This document shows, in pieces, positions 36,120-48,045 of a stretch of 64,000 nt of DNA (position 1 is its first letter; every line of letters starts with the position of its first letter). This stretch comes from Tolypeutes matacus (Eukaryota > Chordata > Mammalia > Cingulata > Chlamyphoridae). The notes under the pieces are model-generated. The model searched no databases and was not told where the DNA came from. It was given only the letters and a program-made list of their open reading frames with translations. Location of the stretch: contig JAKSZT010054458.1 of NCBI GenBank assembly GCA_026826555.1, forward strand, positions 1,209,481 to 1,273,480, read 5' to 3'. The position numbers and the translations under genes were made by a program.

Positions 36120-37095
36120 ACAGTAACAAAGGGGAAAAATGGAAACTTTATAGTGGAGAAACCTGGTGGACACTACCTTAACTGAGATAGACACAGAAGA
36201 AAGGACAAACTGGGATCACTTGCCTCCAATATGAGGCACTAAAAATGTCACATCAACTACATTGTATTCCTGTCAAAATGTATTTCTGAAACCAATCATG
36301 AAAAACAATTGGACGAACCCCAATTTAGGGACATACTATAATTGTTCATGTCATGAAAGAAAGACAAAAGAACTGCTCCAGATTAAAGGAGTTTAAGGAA
36401 CACAACAACTAAATGCAATGCATGATCCTGTATTGGATTCTGGGTAGAAAAGATAATTACGTTCTCCATAAACGAAATTGAGGGACAACAGAAGAAATTT
36501 ATATATGCACTGTACAGGACTGCATCAATATTAAATTTCCTGAATTTGGTCATTTTATTGGGGCCTTGTAATAATAATAATAATGTCATTATTTTTGTAA
36601 GATACATGCTAAATTGCATGATGTCTGCAATTTACTCTCTAGTTAATACTTCATCAAAAATAATAATAAAATTAGGGCCACACTTGTGGAAGATGTTTGT
36701 GTGGGATGTGGTGGGAGGTGTGGGTGGTGGGCAACATGGGAATCCCAGTGGGTTCTGTGTAATATTTTGGGTATCTAAGCACCTCTTAAAATATATTTAT
36801 ATATATACATAAATAACATTTTTGTAAGCAAATGCACATATATGCATATATATTTATATATCATTTTGCAAATGTTGGTATGTATTGTGAAAATTTTGAT
36901 TTTTACCCACAATAAAAAATAATAAAAAAAAGAAAAGGTAAAAAAAAAAAAAAAAAAAAGAATATATATATATAGAGAGAGAAAATGTGACAAATTGCTA
37001 CCCATTGATGAACCAACAGGAATAAGGAAGTTCATTGTACTATATCTGTAAGTTTTGAGTTTTTTTCAAAATAAAACTTTTAGAAAACCCATATA
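36120..37095 (+). mobile_element. Old L1 3' UTR, interrupted
   Basis: Left part has GGAGAAACCTGGTGGACACTACC, AACCAATCATGAAAAACAATTGG and GCATGATCCTGTATTGGATTCTGG. The right part has AAGGAAGTTCATTGTACTATATCTG and ends AAAATAAAACTTTTAG, an L1 terminus. The piece at 36675-36960 was inserted between. Confidence 0.7.
36675..36960 (+). mobile_element. Poly(A) retroposon, L1-type 3' UTR family, copy B
   Basis: Matches 875-1168 over most of its length (GATGTTTGTGTGGGATGTGG, ACATGGGAATCCCAGTGGG, TATTTTGGGTATCTAAGC). It ends in an A-rich tail at 36941-36959. It is 5' truncated relative to copy A. TSD unclear. Confidence 0.85.
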
Positions 37096-37214
37096 AACAG
37101 AATTCTTAATGTCTGTTAAGAAACAAACATAATTTTGCAAAGGTCACTAATATATTTTCTTTTTTTCTTCTCTTTCTACTTCTACCCTCTCTCGACCACA
37201 TTAAGAAATGTTTA

Positions 37215-37370
37215 GGGAAGTGGCTGTGGCTCAATCAGTAGGGCTCCCGTTTACCATATGGGAGGCCCCGGGTTCGGTTCCCGGGGCCTCCTGGTGAAGG
37301 CAAGCCCACCCGCACAAGCAGCAAGCGGGGGATAAATGAATAAATAAATAAAATCTTAAAAAAAAAAAAA
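37215..37370 (+). mobile_element. DAS-type SINE with internal deletion
   Basis: Good head and B box GGTTCGGTTCC, but the GGCGTGGTTGGCTGACCCAG segment present in other copies is missing between CCCGCA and CAAGCAGCAAG. The TSD is AAATGTTTA at 37206-37214 and 37371-37379. Confidence 0.9.
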
Positions 37371-37379
37371 AAATGTTTA

Positions 37380-39727
37380 ATGATTTGTAAAGAGACAGTA
37401 AAGCCCCAAGAGAGAATCCTACTTAAAGGAAATCATTTGAAAATTGACAAATCCTGTTACAGTCCAATAACCATCTTCTAATTTATTGGTTTAATAAATT
37501 CAAGTTTTTTTGGTAGTTAGGTTTTTTTGTTTTGCTTTTTAAAGTGGTGAATAGCTATAGACTTCTTTGAGTTTTAGAAAAGGAATGAAAATACTAGTTA
37601 TTCATATTTTCTGGAATGTGCAACCCTTTCAGTGGGCTGAAATTTAGTCCCTTTTAAGTCTTTCCTCTGCTTTTCCTGCAAATGTCTCAGGGGATTTCCT
37701 CGTGTGCTCCAGAGCAAATCCCTGAGGTTTTTTTCTGTTCAGTCTCTTCATTTTGCCTATGCTGATGGCAACCCTTGTCACAGTGACCTATCTGTTCTCC
37801 TGGGCACAGGTGTTCTCCAAATGTGTCTGCCACTGAGGTCTTCACCTTGCCCTCTGCCCCAGAGAAAGGAGGAAACCTTGCCTCACGCACACCCCTGATT
37901 CAAGTAACTTGCACTTCCTGACACAGACACCTGCCTCTATTTCCCTGCCTTTGGCAGGGCTGAGTCTCAGGGCCCCTGGCCATGAGTACCTGTGAGGGTC
38001 ACATTTGCCGTGTGAGTACCCCGGTGCTAGAGGGAGCACAATGGCAAATTAAAAACACCATATGAGTCTGAGAGACCATGAAAAAAAGAGAAAGCTTTAT
38101 ATTTTAGTACTTTTAACGGAATTTTTATCCTTCTTTTTGAACAAGGGCTCTGCATTTTAATTTTGCACTGAGCCCTACAAAGTGCAGTAACCAGCCCTGT
38201 ACGGCGCTCACATAGCATGGCTGCACACTCAGTCCAGTTCCTTGGCCATAAACTACAGAAAAGTTTAGCCTGAGCATACTTCTTGCCAAAATCTGGTCTC
38301 CTAATCTCCATGTGAACAAATGCTTGGACAAGGTCCACCACATGTCTCCCAAAAACAAAATAATTTTTAGGCATAGGGCATTTAAAATTCAGATTAAGCA
38401 GGGAAGTATTTCCATCTCTGAAAAGCTTGGTTCCGCTGATAGTATACTGATATAAATTACTAAGCAAAAACGTAACATGTCAGTGGGAATCATCTGCATT
38501 CCTATTACTTCCCTTGAGGATTAATTGGCTGTAAGTTTGTATCACTAAAAGCTTTACCTAAGTGGTACTTCCTGACCAGAACTAAGAAACTGACCTAAGA
38601 ACAAAATTCAGTATCTTCTCCTTAGCCCAAATGCAGAAGCAATCCCCCAAATTGCAGGTTTCCAACTTCAAACGTTTGAAGATCCCATTTCCACCAGCCG
38701 CCTGATAACAAAAACTTTTACTGCTGTAATTGTTACACTAAGATTCTTTGATTTTATGTTCACTGTACTTTTTCAGTCCCTCTTCTCTGCCTTCAGAACT
38801 TGCCCTTTCACTGTCTTCTTCACTTTCTCAATTATAGAACAGGACAAACTTCATAGGAAAGGTGTGCAAGGGATGTTATCTTTGAAAGTAAAATTATTTA
38901 TTGATTTCTCCTTTCTTGCTACGTTTAAAGTATTTATAAAAACACACCATATTCTAGTTTCTGTTTAGGTAAAACAGAATAACAAGAGGATTGATAGTCT
39001 ACTATTTTAATTCTATCAAATTACTGCTTATGAAAACTTCATCTGCACCAGACAGCGTACAGAGTGATTATTCTATTCATGTTGCAAACTAATTCTTCCC
39101 TTTTTATGGAATATTTTCCAGACAATCACTCCTTGCCCTGAATTCATGCTTCCTTTCTTATCTACCAAATATTTCCCCATTTTGTCAATCTTACTGTGTG
39201 TTAATATACACATTTGAGCTTCAGAATCTTTATGGCTGAGAATGGCACTGTGTCTGACATTTCATTTAGTTTCTAAGACTTCAAAGCCTTAACCTCAGAA
39301 TAACAAATAGGTTTCTTCTAGAGAGCTAACACCAACAGCTGATAGTGGCTCTCTGGAGTGTGTTGAGAATTATTGTAGGGGCACATCTGAGTTTAGCAAA
39401 ACATAAAATTATGGTAGAGTAGTGCTTTCTGCCCTGAGGGTGAGACAGGGGGTGCTGGCATGGGTGCCACATATTTTCTAACCCTGCTTTAACCCAAAGG
39501 GGATAAGACATTTTCAAACATCATGGTGGAAACAGCGTGTGGTGGGAAACAAAAGAATACTATTTGGACTGAGAGGCCTTTTAATGCCTCTAAAATCTCA
39601 CGATGCATACTCCATGTCTTTTAATGATGTGCCTTCATCGTCTTACCTCCTTTTGGTTGGGCACCTTTTGATGATTCTCCTGTTATTGTATATAACCCAA
39701 GATGGAATGGGTGATAGAACATCTTTA
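37380..39727. other. Intergenic DNA, no recognised feature
   Basis: About 2.3 kb. Bases 37690-38040 are GC-richer and open in several frames on both strands. The 146-codon minus frame at 38027-38467 has no recognisable domain. Part near 38110-38180 resembles an old interspersed repeat, not named. Confidence 0.4.
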
Positions 39728-39844
39728 TAAGGTGTTTTAGTTTCCTAAATGCTGCCGAAGCAATATACCAGAAATGGGTTGGCTTTACAATGGGGATTTA
39801 TTAGGTTAAAAGCTTACAGTACTGAAGCTTTGATATCAAGGCAT

Positions 39845-40509
39845 TGATACCAAGCAAAAGTAGGTTCTTTTCTCCAAATGCATCTTTAAAGCCAATTCCT
39901 GAGACACCGGGGTTTCAAAGACAGAAAGAGTTTATTTGGTTATGCAAGCAAAGGAGCACAGTAGGCCTCATGGCCAAAAATTGTCTCCCTGATTTGTAGA
40001 AATTCTAGTATTTTATAACATCAGGGTGCTAATGGGTAATTGGGGTGGAATTTGCACAGGTTCTTTCATTAATAAACATTAAGGGGCTGAACCAGGATGG
40101 GGGTGGGGTGTGGGTGTGTATGTGAGTCACAGAGTTACAACCTTCATCAGAGATCAGGCATCTGGGAGAGGGGGATACCAAAAACAAGGGAGAGTACAAG
40201 GTTTTTCATGTGGCTACCAGAGGAAGATGGAGTGGTCACCTTTTCAATAGAAATATTCATATACAAAGATAAGATTGTCTGGAGTAATCATTATAATAGC
40301 GGGTACAAGTGACCATATACAAGAGTAAGATCTGCATGGAATAATCACTATAATGGCAGGTTGTTAGTTGGAAATGGCCACATGCAAAAGGTGGTCAGTC
40401 TAGCCAGTTTCAGTAACTTCAGATATTAACCCTTTTGGCTAATTTTAAAAGTGTCTATATAATCTTTCAGTAATCATAATTATTTGTTAATTCTTAACCT
40501 TTGGTTACA
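39845..40509 (-). mobile_element. ERV1-type solo LTR
   Basis: A 665-bp LTR inserted in the MaLR-type LTR. The 4-bp TSD is GCAT at 39841-39844 and 40510-40513. On the minus strand it runs TGTAACCAAAG to CTTGGTATCA, with TG/CA ends that are short inverted repeats. Further along, minus strand, are a TATA-like TTATAAAATAC (about 40011-40021) and CCAAATAAACTCTTTCTGTC with an AATAAA signal (about 39923-39942). This U3-R-U5 order and 4-bp TSD fit a gammaretrovirus-like ERV. No internal viral genes are present. Confidence 0.8.
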
Positions 40510-40714
40510 GCATCTTCAGGAGATCCTTTCTCTCCAAGCTACAGTTGTGGGTGATCAGGCATTTGGTGACATCTGCTCATCTCTATGTTCTCCTCCGGCC
40601 TCATTGCCTTCAGCTGTTGTCTGCTCTGTCTGTGGCTTTTCTCTATTCTGGGTTTATTGATTTCAACTTCTGGAGGCTTCTATCTCTGAGGCCTTTTTTC
40701 TATGTCTGTGGCTT

Positions 40715-41274
40715 CTTCTTTTTTTTTTTAAGTTACTCAGAAGCATCTTTATTTTTTTTAATATACTTTTAAAAAGATTTTTTAATATACTTAGATTACA
40801 TAAATGTTATATAAAAAAATGTAGGGGATTCCCATATGCTCCATTCCCTCCCCTTCCCACACTTTCCCACATTAACAACATCCCTCATTAGTGTGGTACA
40901 CAATACATGTGAACACATATTGGAGCATGGCCACTAAATGTAGATTATAGTTTACATTATAGCTTAAACTCTTGCGTGCACAATTTTGTAAGTTATGACT
41001 AGGTATATAATGGCCTGTATCTGTCATTGCAATGTCATTCAGGACAATTCCAATGTCCTGAAAATGCCCCATATTACACTTATTTTTCCCTCTCTCTCCC
41101 CTCAGAACCTCCAGTGGCCACTGCCTCCACATCAATGATAAAAGTTCTTCCATTGCTAGCATAACAATAAGTCTATAGTAGAATAACAGTAAGTCTACTC
41201 TTGTCCATCGTTCATTCCCCATTCGTGAGGATTGGGATGGTGGTGCTCACTCCACCTTTAATTGACAGGGGGCT
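40715..41274 (-). mobile_element. Poly(A) retroposon, L1-type 3' UTR family, copy C
   Basis: T-rich left end marks the 3' tail of a minus-strand insertion. The 12-bp TSD is TGTCTGTGGCTT at 40703-40714 and 41275-41286. Its body matches the reverse complement of 30300-30480 (40750-40960) and of 585-725 (41060-41260), linking the copies into one family. 5' truncated. Confidence 0.9.
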
Positions 41275-41427
41275 TGTCTGTGGCTTTATATTCCTCCATT
41301 TTTAAAGGACTCCAGTGAGAGGATTAAGATTCACACTGGGTTACAATCTAATCAAAGGCCCTCAACAGAAGTAATTTAATCAAAAACATTCACCTACAAC
41401 AAGCTGACAGGCACAGGAATGGATTAG

Positions 41428-41860
41428 TTTTGTTTTTTTTTTTTTTAAGATTTATTCCCTCCCCCACCCCCGACCCCCGCTTGTTTGCTCTCTGTGTCCA
41501 TTTGCTGTGTGTTCTTCTGTGTCTTGCTTGTCTTCTCTTTAAGCAGCACTGAGAACCAATTCTGGGACCTTCCAGAGTGGGAAAGAGGTGCTCAATCTCT
41601 TGTGCCATCTCAGCTTCCTGGTCTGCTGCATCTCTTATTGTCTCTCCTCTGTGTCTCATTTTGTTGCATCATCTTGCTGTGCCAGCTCTCTATGCGGGCC
41701 AGCACTCCTGCATGGGCCAACTCTCCTGCATGGGCCAGCACTTTACGGGCGAGCTCTCTAGTCAGGCCAGCTTGCCTTCAACAGGAGGCTCCGGGAATCG
41801 AACCCTGGACCTCCTATAAGGTAGACAGGAGCCCAATCATTTGAGCCACATCCGTTTCCC
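41428..41860 (-). mobile_element. Dimeric tRNA-derived SINE, long-linker form
   Basis: Two units, about 41540-41615 and 41780-41860, joined by a linker of repeated GGGCCAGCACTC/CTGCATGGGCCA motifs. Likely TSD TGGATTAGTTTT near 41420-41431 and TGGTTTAGTTTT at 41861-41872. Same design as 18152-18550. The 119-, 89- and 80-codon frames here are chance. Confidence 0.85.
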
Positions 41861-41924
41861 TGGTTTAGTTTTAAAAGAACAGGATTTTCTGGGATCCACA
41901 AGAGCTTCAAACTGCCACATAAGG

Positions 41925-44900
41925 TATAATACAAATCTGTCAAATGACTTTTTAGCCAATTCGACTAATTTAATAGGCTCAAGTGCCTTTCCAGAATTAC
42001 ATATTTCTCTAGAACTTAGTAGGGAAAGAGAAAGAATGAACAGAGACCAAGAGAAAAAGGTGGATTTAACACGTTTAAACATCCTAGACTACTAGTCTTC
42101 CTAAGTTGGTAGTAGGTGATATGGTTAAAGTGGAAGGTACAAGGGAATTTAAACCATGATAACTGCAACTTTGGTGAAAGAGCCTGATAGAGGATGAGTT
42201 TAACAGTTTGGGTAAAATGGAATTTATACTTTGTTTTGCTACACCTATCTCTGATTAATGACACCAAATTTCATGATATTGAAAAAATACTTATCGGTCT
42301 TCTTACATGTCTTGGCTTATCATTGGTTGTAACTTTAACCCTATCATGATAGTGATGTTTCTTTGACATAAATTTTCCTGAAATCTGACAATCTCATGAA
42401 TCCTTTTAATTTGGAGACCATTTGAATAGCATAGCTCTGATTTACAAAGCTTGTTTTCCTCATTGGAACTCTGTTGAGTTTAAAGATTTAAGAGCGATAT
42501 TAGAAGAAGAGGTCTAGTTTTCTTTAAAGAGACCCCAAGAACCGAAACCTAGGCTAGGTTTTCTATGGGCTGTTTTAAAATCAAGTTGGGGGCTAAGAAT
42601 TGAATTGGTTCAGAATAGCTCTAGAGGACCTCAAGGTTGCTGAGATTCCTAAAAGCATCTCACTCCAGGGGACCCGGAAAAGGGTAAACCTGAAAGTTGA
42701 CTGACAAATTAAGGCATATCCTGACTTTGGAAATCTATGCAAAAGTGGCTCTTCTCTCAGGGCAACCTCAGTTTCCTCCAGGACTCACGTGGACACAAAC
42801 CAAGGTGTTATTCAGTGTTTTGATTAAAATATGATAGTGTGTATTGGGTTAAAGGACATAAAGAATCCTTTTGGCCACATTGTGATGGCTCTTCATTTAA
42901 TATTCTTTGAGTAGGGAAAACTCCAGAAGGAAACCCCTTAACACAAATCACAATGGCTTCCATGATGGGTGTGATGTTTGAGAAATGTCATGTTGCTTGA
43001 CATTCAGGCTTCCTTGAACTGTGCCTCAAAGTCTTTGTGTAAATACTATCGTGAGAGTCCCTTGTGGAAAAACGTCTATAAACATTTTCATTCTCTTGTA
43101 AATAATTATTGTCTCCATTAGGAAAATAGAGCAAATAGATGGAAGGGAGTTCAACATCCTAAGATCTTGTGCCCCAGCCAAATCTGCTTCATAAATCTCT
43201 ATGGAAGAGCCAGGAATATGATTTTAATGGCCTGGGTGGGTCCTTGCATTTGTAAGTGTATAGGCAGTACATTGAGAAAGCTTTTTGCACTGAATCACCC
43301 AAAGTACTTTATACATGTATTTAGAGAAGAATAGTTTAGTTTTAATTATTTATGATCATAGCTCTCAGTGCACTAGTAAATGTCCTTCGGTGCATATTTT
43401 GTAAAAGTAATGAAGTCTTTGTAATTTAAGCTTTCTCATCAGCTATAAGCAGCCTTCTCCCTGCTAAAGAACCAGGGCAGGAAAGTGTGTTTGTGTGTAA
43501 GTGTGTGAATAAATTACTGGGTTTGAGGTTTAGCAAGATGCTATTGAATTTGACTGAGGATCTCCAAGAATTATTCCTAGATTTACTCACTGCTCTTCCC
43601 CCAATCACCCTCCCTCCTAACTGCAACATTAACAACTTGATCAAAGATAAGCAATTTGTTCAAAAGAAAATGAGGGAGATGAGCAGTCTGTCAGAGAACT
43701 TTTTTTTAGATTTCAGAGTTTTTCTTGTTTAAGTGTTTTCTTTCTCTGTTGCTATAATCTTATGGTGTTATAATAAAACACACAGCAAGAGAGAATATAA
43801 GTAGATTATATTTCCCTCATGCTTACATTTTATGTGGTAATGTTTATAGGTAAATCTTATTATGGCAGGGAACCTTTTCTCCTTCCTTTGTTTCCTAGGC
43901 CTGGCAATTGCATTCTTCCCCCTCAGGGAACTTCTGCACACCAAAAGCAGGAGTGTCCAGAGAGCAAAGTGAGGCTGCATGTGTCATCCATTTAATCCAC
44001 AATCTAAAGGACTAAGACCACTAGCACTAAGGTTCTGTTTTGTACTTTTTTAGTAACTCCCACAGTGCCGAGTTAGGTGCCCAACAAACCTTGATAATGG
44101 TAATAAATGGTGCTCACATTACAGTGAACAGAGTAAACACCTGGGCCACTTTGAGTTAACATTTGCAGCTTTGATTATTTGCAGGTAATCTAAAGGGTCC
44201 TGATATGTTGTAGTTTGTAATAGGAATACCTGTTTCATAGGGATTGTATGAGAATTATATGAGCTGATGCCTGTAAAGTACTTTGCAGGAAAGAATGGGC
44301 CTAGCTTGAAAGCTGATGGGTGAGTGTCACTTAGTGAGTGAACAAACCTAGTCACAGCTTAATTAGTAGTGTTGGAGATTTGAAAATTCAAGAAGCCTAT
44401 AGATATAGCACTTAAAAATTTACCATAAACATGTTATTCCTTTTAAGTTCACCATCCCTCCATAGGCTCCAAAAGAGTTTGATTATTTGAAAGCTGAATA
44501 TAAATGCCTCACTCTCAAATGAGAGCCCAAAGAAATCACTAGCCATTCAAGACAGGAAAACAGAATTACAATTTTGGAATTATCCACCTACACATTAGGC
44601 ATGGCTTCTGTGTGAGTGAAATAGACTGACTAACTTTGCTTCTGCCTTCAGAAAAAAGAGCCTCCCAGACACTGGATTTGAAGTCAGTGTATAAACCAAT
44701 AAGTTAGAAACAATGTCTGAAACCAGACAACCTACTACCTGGACAGGGTGTGGGATTGACTTTCATGGGGGCAAATGCACTATGTGGTCCATGAGGCAAC
44801 AATGGCAGAAAGGACTCATGTGAAACACATTGGACTGGTCAGGCACCCAGCTACTCATGACTGAGCACAAAATAGGCAGCAGCTTCTAGAACAAATGGCA

Positions 44901-45030
44901 AAGCCTCCTGCCCATCAAGGCTGGAATGCCAGTCCATGGTGCAGCAGAAAAGACAAGGACAACAATCATGAAAAATGCCTTGATTAATCCTTCTATTCCT
45001 GAAGTTTTCACTTTAAACTAAAAGGAACTC
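41925..45030. other. Intergenic DNA, no recognised feature
   Basis: About 3.1 kb with no gene or repeat I can name. Bases 44200-44290 weakly resemble a MIR tail (GGGATTGTATGAGAATTATATGAG...TAAAGTACTTTGCA). Confidence 0.4.
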
Positions 45031-45115
45031 TTACCTATTGGTGCATAACAAACTGCCCCAAAATGTTGTGGCTTAAACCACAACCATTTTATTCTGTTTG
45101 TTTACAGTATATGTT
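45031..45115 (-). mobile_element. Old MLT1-type LTR fragment
   Basis: CCTATTGGTGCATAACAAACTGCCCCAAAATGTTGTGGCTTAAACCACAACCATT is the antisense start of an old MLT1-type LTR, as at 11530. Only a short piece remains. Confidence 0.5.
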
Positions 45116-47689
45116 TAAATCCATTAGTTCATAATGAGATTCACCTTCTCCCAAAGAGAAACTACAACCTTATTAAACACCTTTGGAGGATGGTAAGGAG
45201 CCAACTTGCTATTTTAAAATCTGGTAAGTAAAGACACAAATAAGTATTTATCCTGTCCTTCCTATATGATTTGTGTCTCAGTATGACTGAGTATTTAATG
45301 AGGAGAAATATTCTCTACAATAGTATTACAGCTAATAAACAAAGACTCTAGACAATGGCTGTCAATGTCTGGTAACATCACAAGAGGAGATAGTCAGATA
45401 TTAGGCACCTCCTGATGGATGTCTGCAACTCCATCCATGAAGTAGTCTTCCAATAAAAACAGCAAACAAGCAAATCCTTGAATGTGATCAGGTCTTTAGA
45501 TCTACCTACCATTTCACATGAAATGCAAGGGACAGTGGAACATTTTTTTAAAAACGGAAAACAAAACACAGAGAATGCAATCAGCAAATCTAGACTATGG
45601 GGAAACTTAGTAGGTCAAAAACCAAGTTTCTTCAATAAAAAAATTGCAAGATAAAACAGAGAGAGACAGAGATGGAAGGGAAACCAGAGAGAGAGACTTA
45701 AAAGACTCATCGATCAACTGCAACGCATAGAGTTTATTTGGATCCTGATGCAAACAAACTGGGAAAAAGAAAAAAAAAATTGCAAGACAAGTAAAGACAA
45801 TTGGGGAAATGTAAACACTGACTGGATATTTTATAATGTAAAGGAATTTTTTTTTTTAGGGTGTGATGACAGTATTATGGTTGTTTTTAAATAAAAAGAG
45901 TCCTTTTAGAGATATATACTAAAATTCAACAGGTAAAATGATAAATTGTATATGATTTCTTCAAAGTAATCTGGGGTGAAGTTGTAGATGGAGGTATAGG
46001 TGAAACAAAACTGGTTATTTATTGAGAACTGTTGAAGCTAGATGATAGATACATTTGGAAATTTATACTAATATCTCTAACTTCTATGTATTTGGGATAT
46101 TCCATAGCATTTTTTTTTTTTTTAATATGTGGAAAACACTCCAAGAAATGAAACATCATTGCTGCTAAATCAGTGCGGGCAGTAGGTGGGGAGGACGGAG
46201 AGCCCAGAGTGGAGGTGGGGGACAGAAAACTATCAATTTAATACAAGGCAGGAAAGAGAGGGCGGGGAAAGAAGACAAAAACAAACAAAAAAGTTGACCA
46301 AATAGCAGTCTTCTAGTATTTTGAGCTAGGATACCAGATTCTAATTGAGTCATGGAGCCTCTCTGGCCTAAGGTGTGCATGGGTCCTCGGGCTATATTAA
46401 GAGCCTGGATCACCTCTTGACGAGTAGCAGCTCTGTGACAGCTGGCCAGGGCTAGATTCAGTTTACTGCCACACAAGAAAGCAAAGCCAGCTGGGTCACA
46501 TGAGGAAGTAACCTGAGCCCTTATCCCCAACCTGGTGAGCTAAGTGTCAACTTGCCTGCTGCCCTGGTGGCTATTCAGGGATAGCCTAATGCTGTGTGAC
46601 CAAATGAAACAGCCAGCGCTAACACCCCACTCCTGAGGCCGTCAAGTCTTTCACAAACTACTGAAATATGACTTGTCAAGTTCCTAGTAACAGTGACTTG
46701 CAGCTTACTTGAATGAAAATAAATGTTAAAAAGTGGGGGAAATGAGGTTGAGGGAGTGAATATCAGAAATATTGCTGCATCTTAGTGGCTGTATTTTCAG
46801 AGGGCACGGGAATCTTGAACAAGAAGAACATTTTCTTCATTCTCTCACACATTGTTTTGTATCTAAGGTTTTTGCTTCTTTCCGGGTTCATCCCTTACAG
46901 TTGCTCTCTAGTTATTTTCCTACATGTTCCCTGATTTTTCCCATTTGGTTTATTTTTTCAAAGTTTAGAACTGTGCTTGTTGCTATCTCCTAAGTACGGC
47001 ATTCATTCCTAATTTTCTCCCTGCATATGCAAGCTTTCTTATTTCATTTCCTGTTCCCCATACCTTTTCCAATTACCTCTTTGTCAAATCTCCCTCTTAT
47101 TAAAAAAAAATTCTGTCCTCTTCCTTTTCCTTTGAATTTCTATACCTTATTTTCTCTGAATCTCTATGGCTTATTTTCTTCATACTCTTGTCCCCTCTAG
47201 TTCATATAATGCCCATGAAAGGATTAAATAGCAAAAATCTCTCAGTGTAAGGTCAGACCATGTTCCGATGTGGAAAGCTTCTATAGTAACTGTGCTTTAT
47301 TGGTTGAGGTTGAAGTTGTTGTCCCTTTTTATCCTCTTGGAGCACTTACTCTCATGTATAATGTCTGAAAATTTCTTCGTTTCACTCATGAAATCTCTCA
47401 GAGCTCTAAAAGTCAGGTTGCTTTTTTCATTCCTAACTTGCTCCTCAATTCTATTGTTACCTAAAGTGGCATCTGGTTGAAAATGATAAGAATTCAGTGA
47501 AAGAAATACAACAATGAAAAAATGACCTGCTTCACCAAACCCTTGCTTGGGCTTTGTAAAGTCATAGCCAACTTACTCTGGGAAATTGGGGTATACCAGT
47601 ACAGTTGCTGAATAATGTCTTTTGATGATAATGGGGATCTAGAACTGTTCTAAAAAGGGAAAACTATATAAAGGAGTTAAAGAAAAACA
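45116..47689. other. Intergenic DNA, no recognised feature
   Basis: About 2.6 kb. The 121-codon minus frame at 46165-46530 and 73- and 70-codon plus frames have no recognisable domain. Confidence 0.4.
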
Positions 47690-47800
47690 GAATGAGAGAA
47701 AGAGAGGGAGAAAGAGAGAGGAAGGGAGGAAAGGGAGGAAAGGGAGGAAAGGGATGAAAGGGAAGAAAGGGAGGGAAGGAGGGAAGGAAGGAAAATTAGT
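47690..47800. repeat. GGAA/GAAA purine microsatellite
   Basis: Tract of GGGA/GGAA/GAAAG units on the plus strand. It encodes the pyrimidine-strand proline/serine/phenylalanine-rich 60-codon frame on the minus strand, which is not a gene. Confidence 0.9.
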
Positions 47801-47889
47801 GTCCCAGATAGTAGCCGCCAAAATTATTTATTTTATTTGAAAACTTTATTGCATTGGGTAGAAATAGCTAAACTTACTATATCAAAACT

Positions 47890-48045
47890 GTTCTAAGGAC
47901 TTTATATATTCCTTCATAATCCTCTTGACACACTTATTGAATAGGTACCATCACTACCCCAATTTTACAGGTGAGGAAACTGAGGCACAGAAAGATTAAA
48001 TCTCTTGCCTAGGGTTTCACAGCTAGTAAATGATAGCCCTGGGAT
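47890..48045 (-). mobile_element. MIR-type SINE
   Basis: CCCCAATTTTACAGGTGAGGAAACTGAGGCACAGAAAGATTAAATC and CTAGGGTTTCACAGCTAGTAAATGATAG are clear antisense MIR wording. Confidence 0.9.

Larger units (their letters stand above)
39733..41919 (-). mobile_element. MaLR-type LTR, family 1, with three nested insertions
   Basis: LTR begins TGTTTTAGTTTCC (left) and ends AAACTGCCACA (right), with 5-bp TSD TAAGG at 39728-39732 and 41920-41924. Aligned to the uninterrupted copy at 62211-62729 (~520 bp), its host segments are 39733-39844, 40510-40714, 41287-41427 and 41861-41919. The inserts are an ERV LTR, a poly(A) retroposon and a dimeric SINE. Confidence 0.9.

Noticed and set aside
38027..38467. 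146-codon minus-strand ORF
   Set aside because: No domain, partly resembles an old repeat, and other frames are open too.
39845..40509. Full provirus
   Set aside because: Only one LTR with TSDs; no internal gag, pol or env text is present.
40872..41222. 116-codon minus-strand ORF
   Set aside because: Lies within retroposon family 1; composition follows the repeat.
46165..46530. 121-codon minus-strand ORF
   Set aside because: No recognisable domain or splice context; likely chance.
47639..47821. 60-codon P/F/S-rich frame
   Set aside because: Translation of a purine microsatellite.
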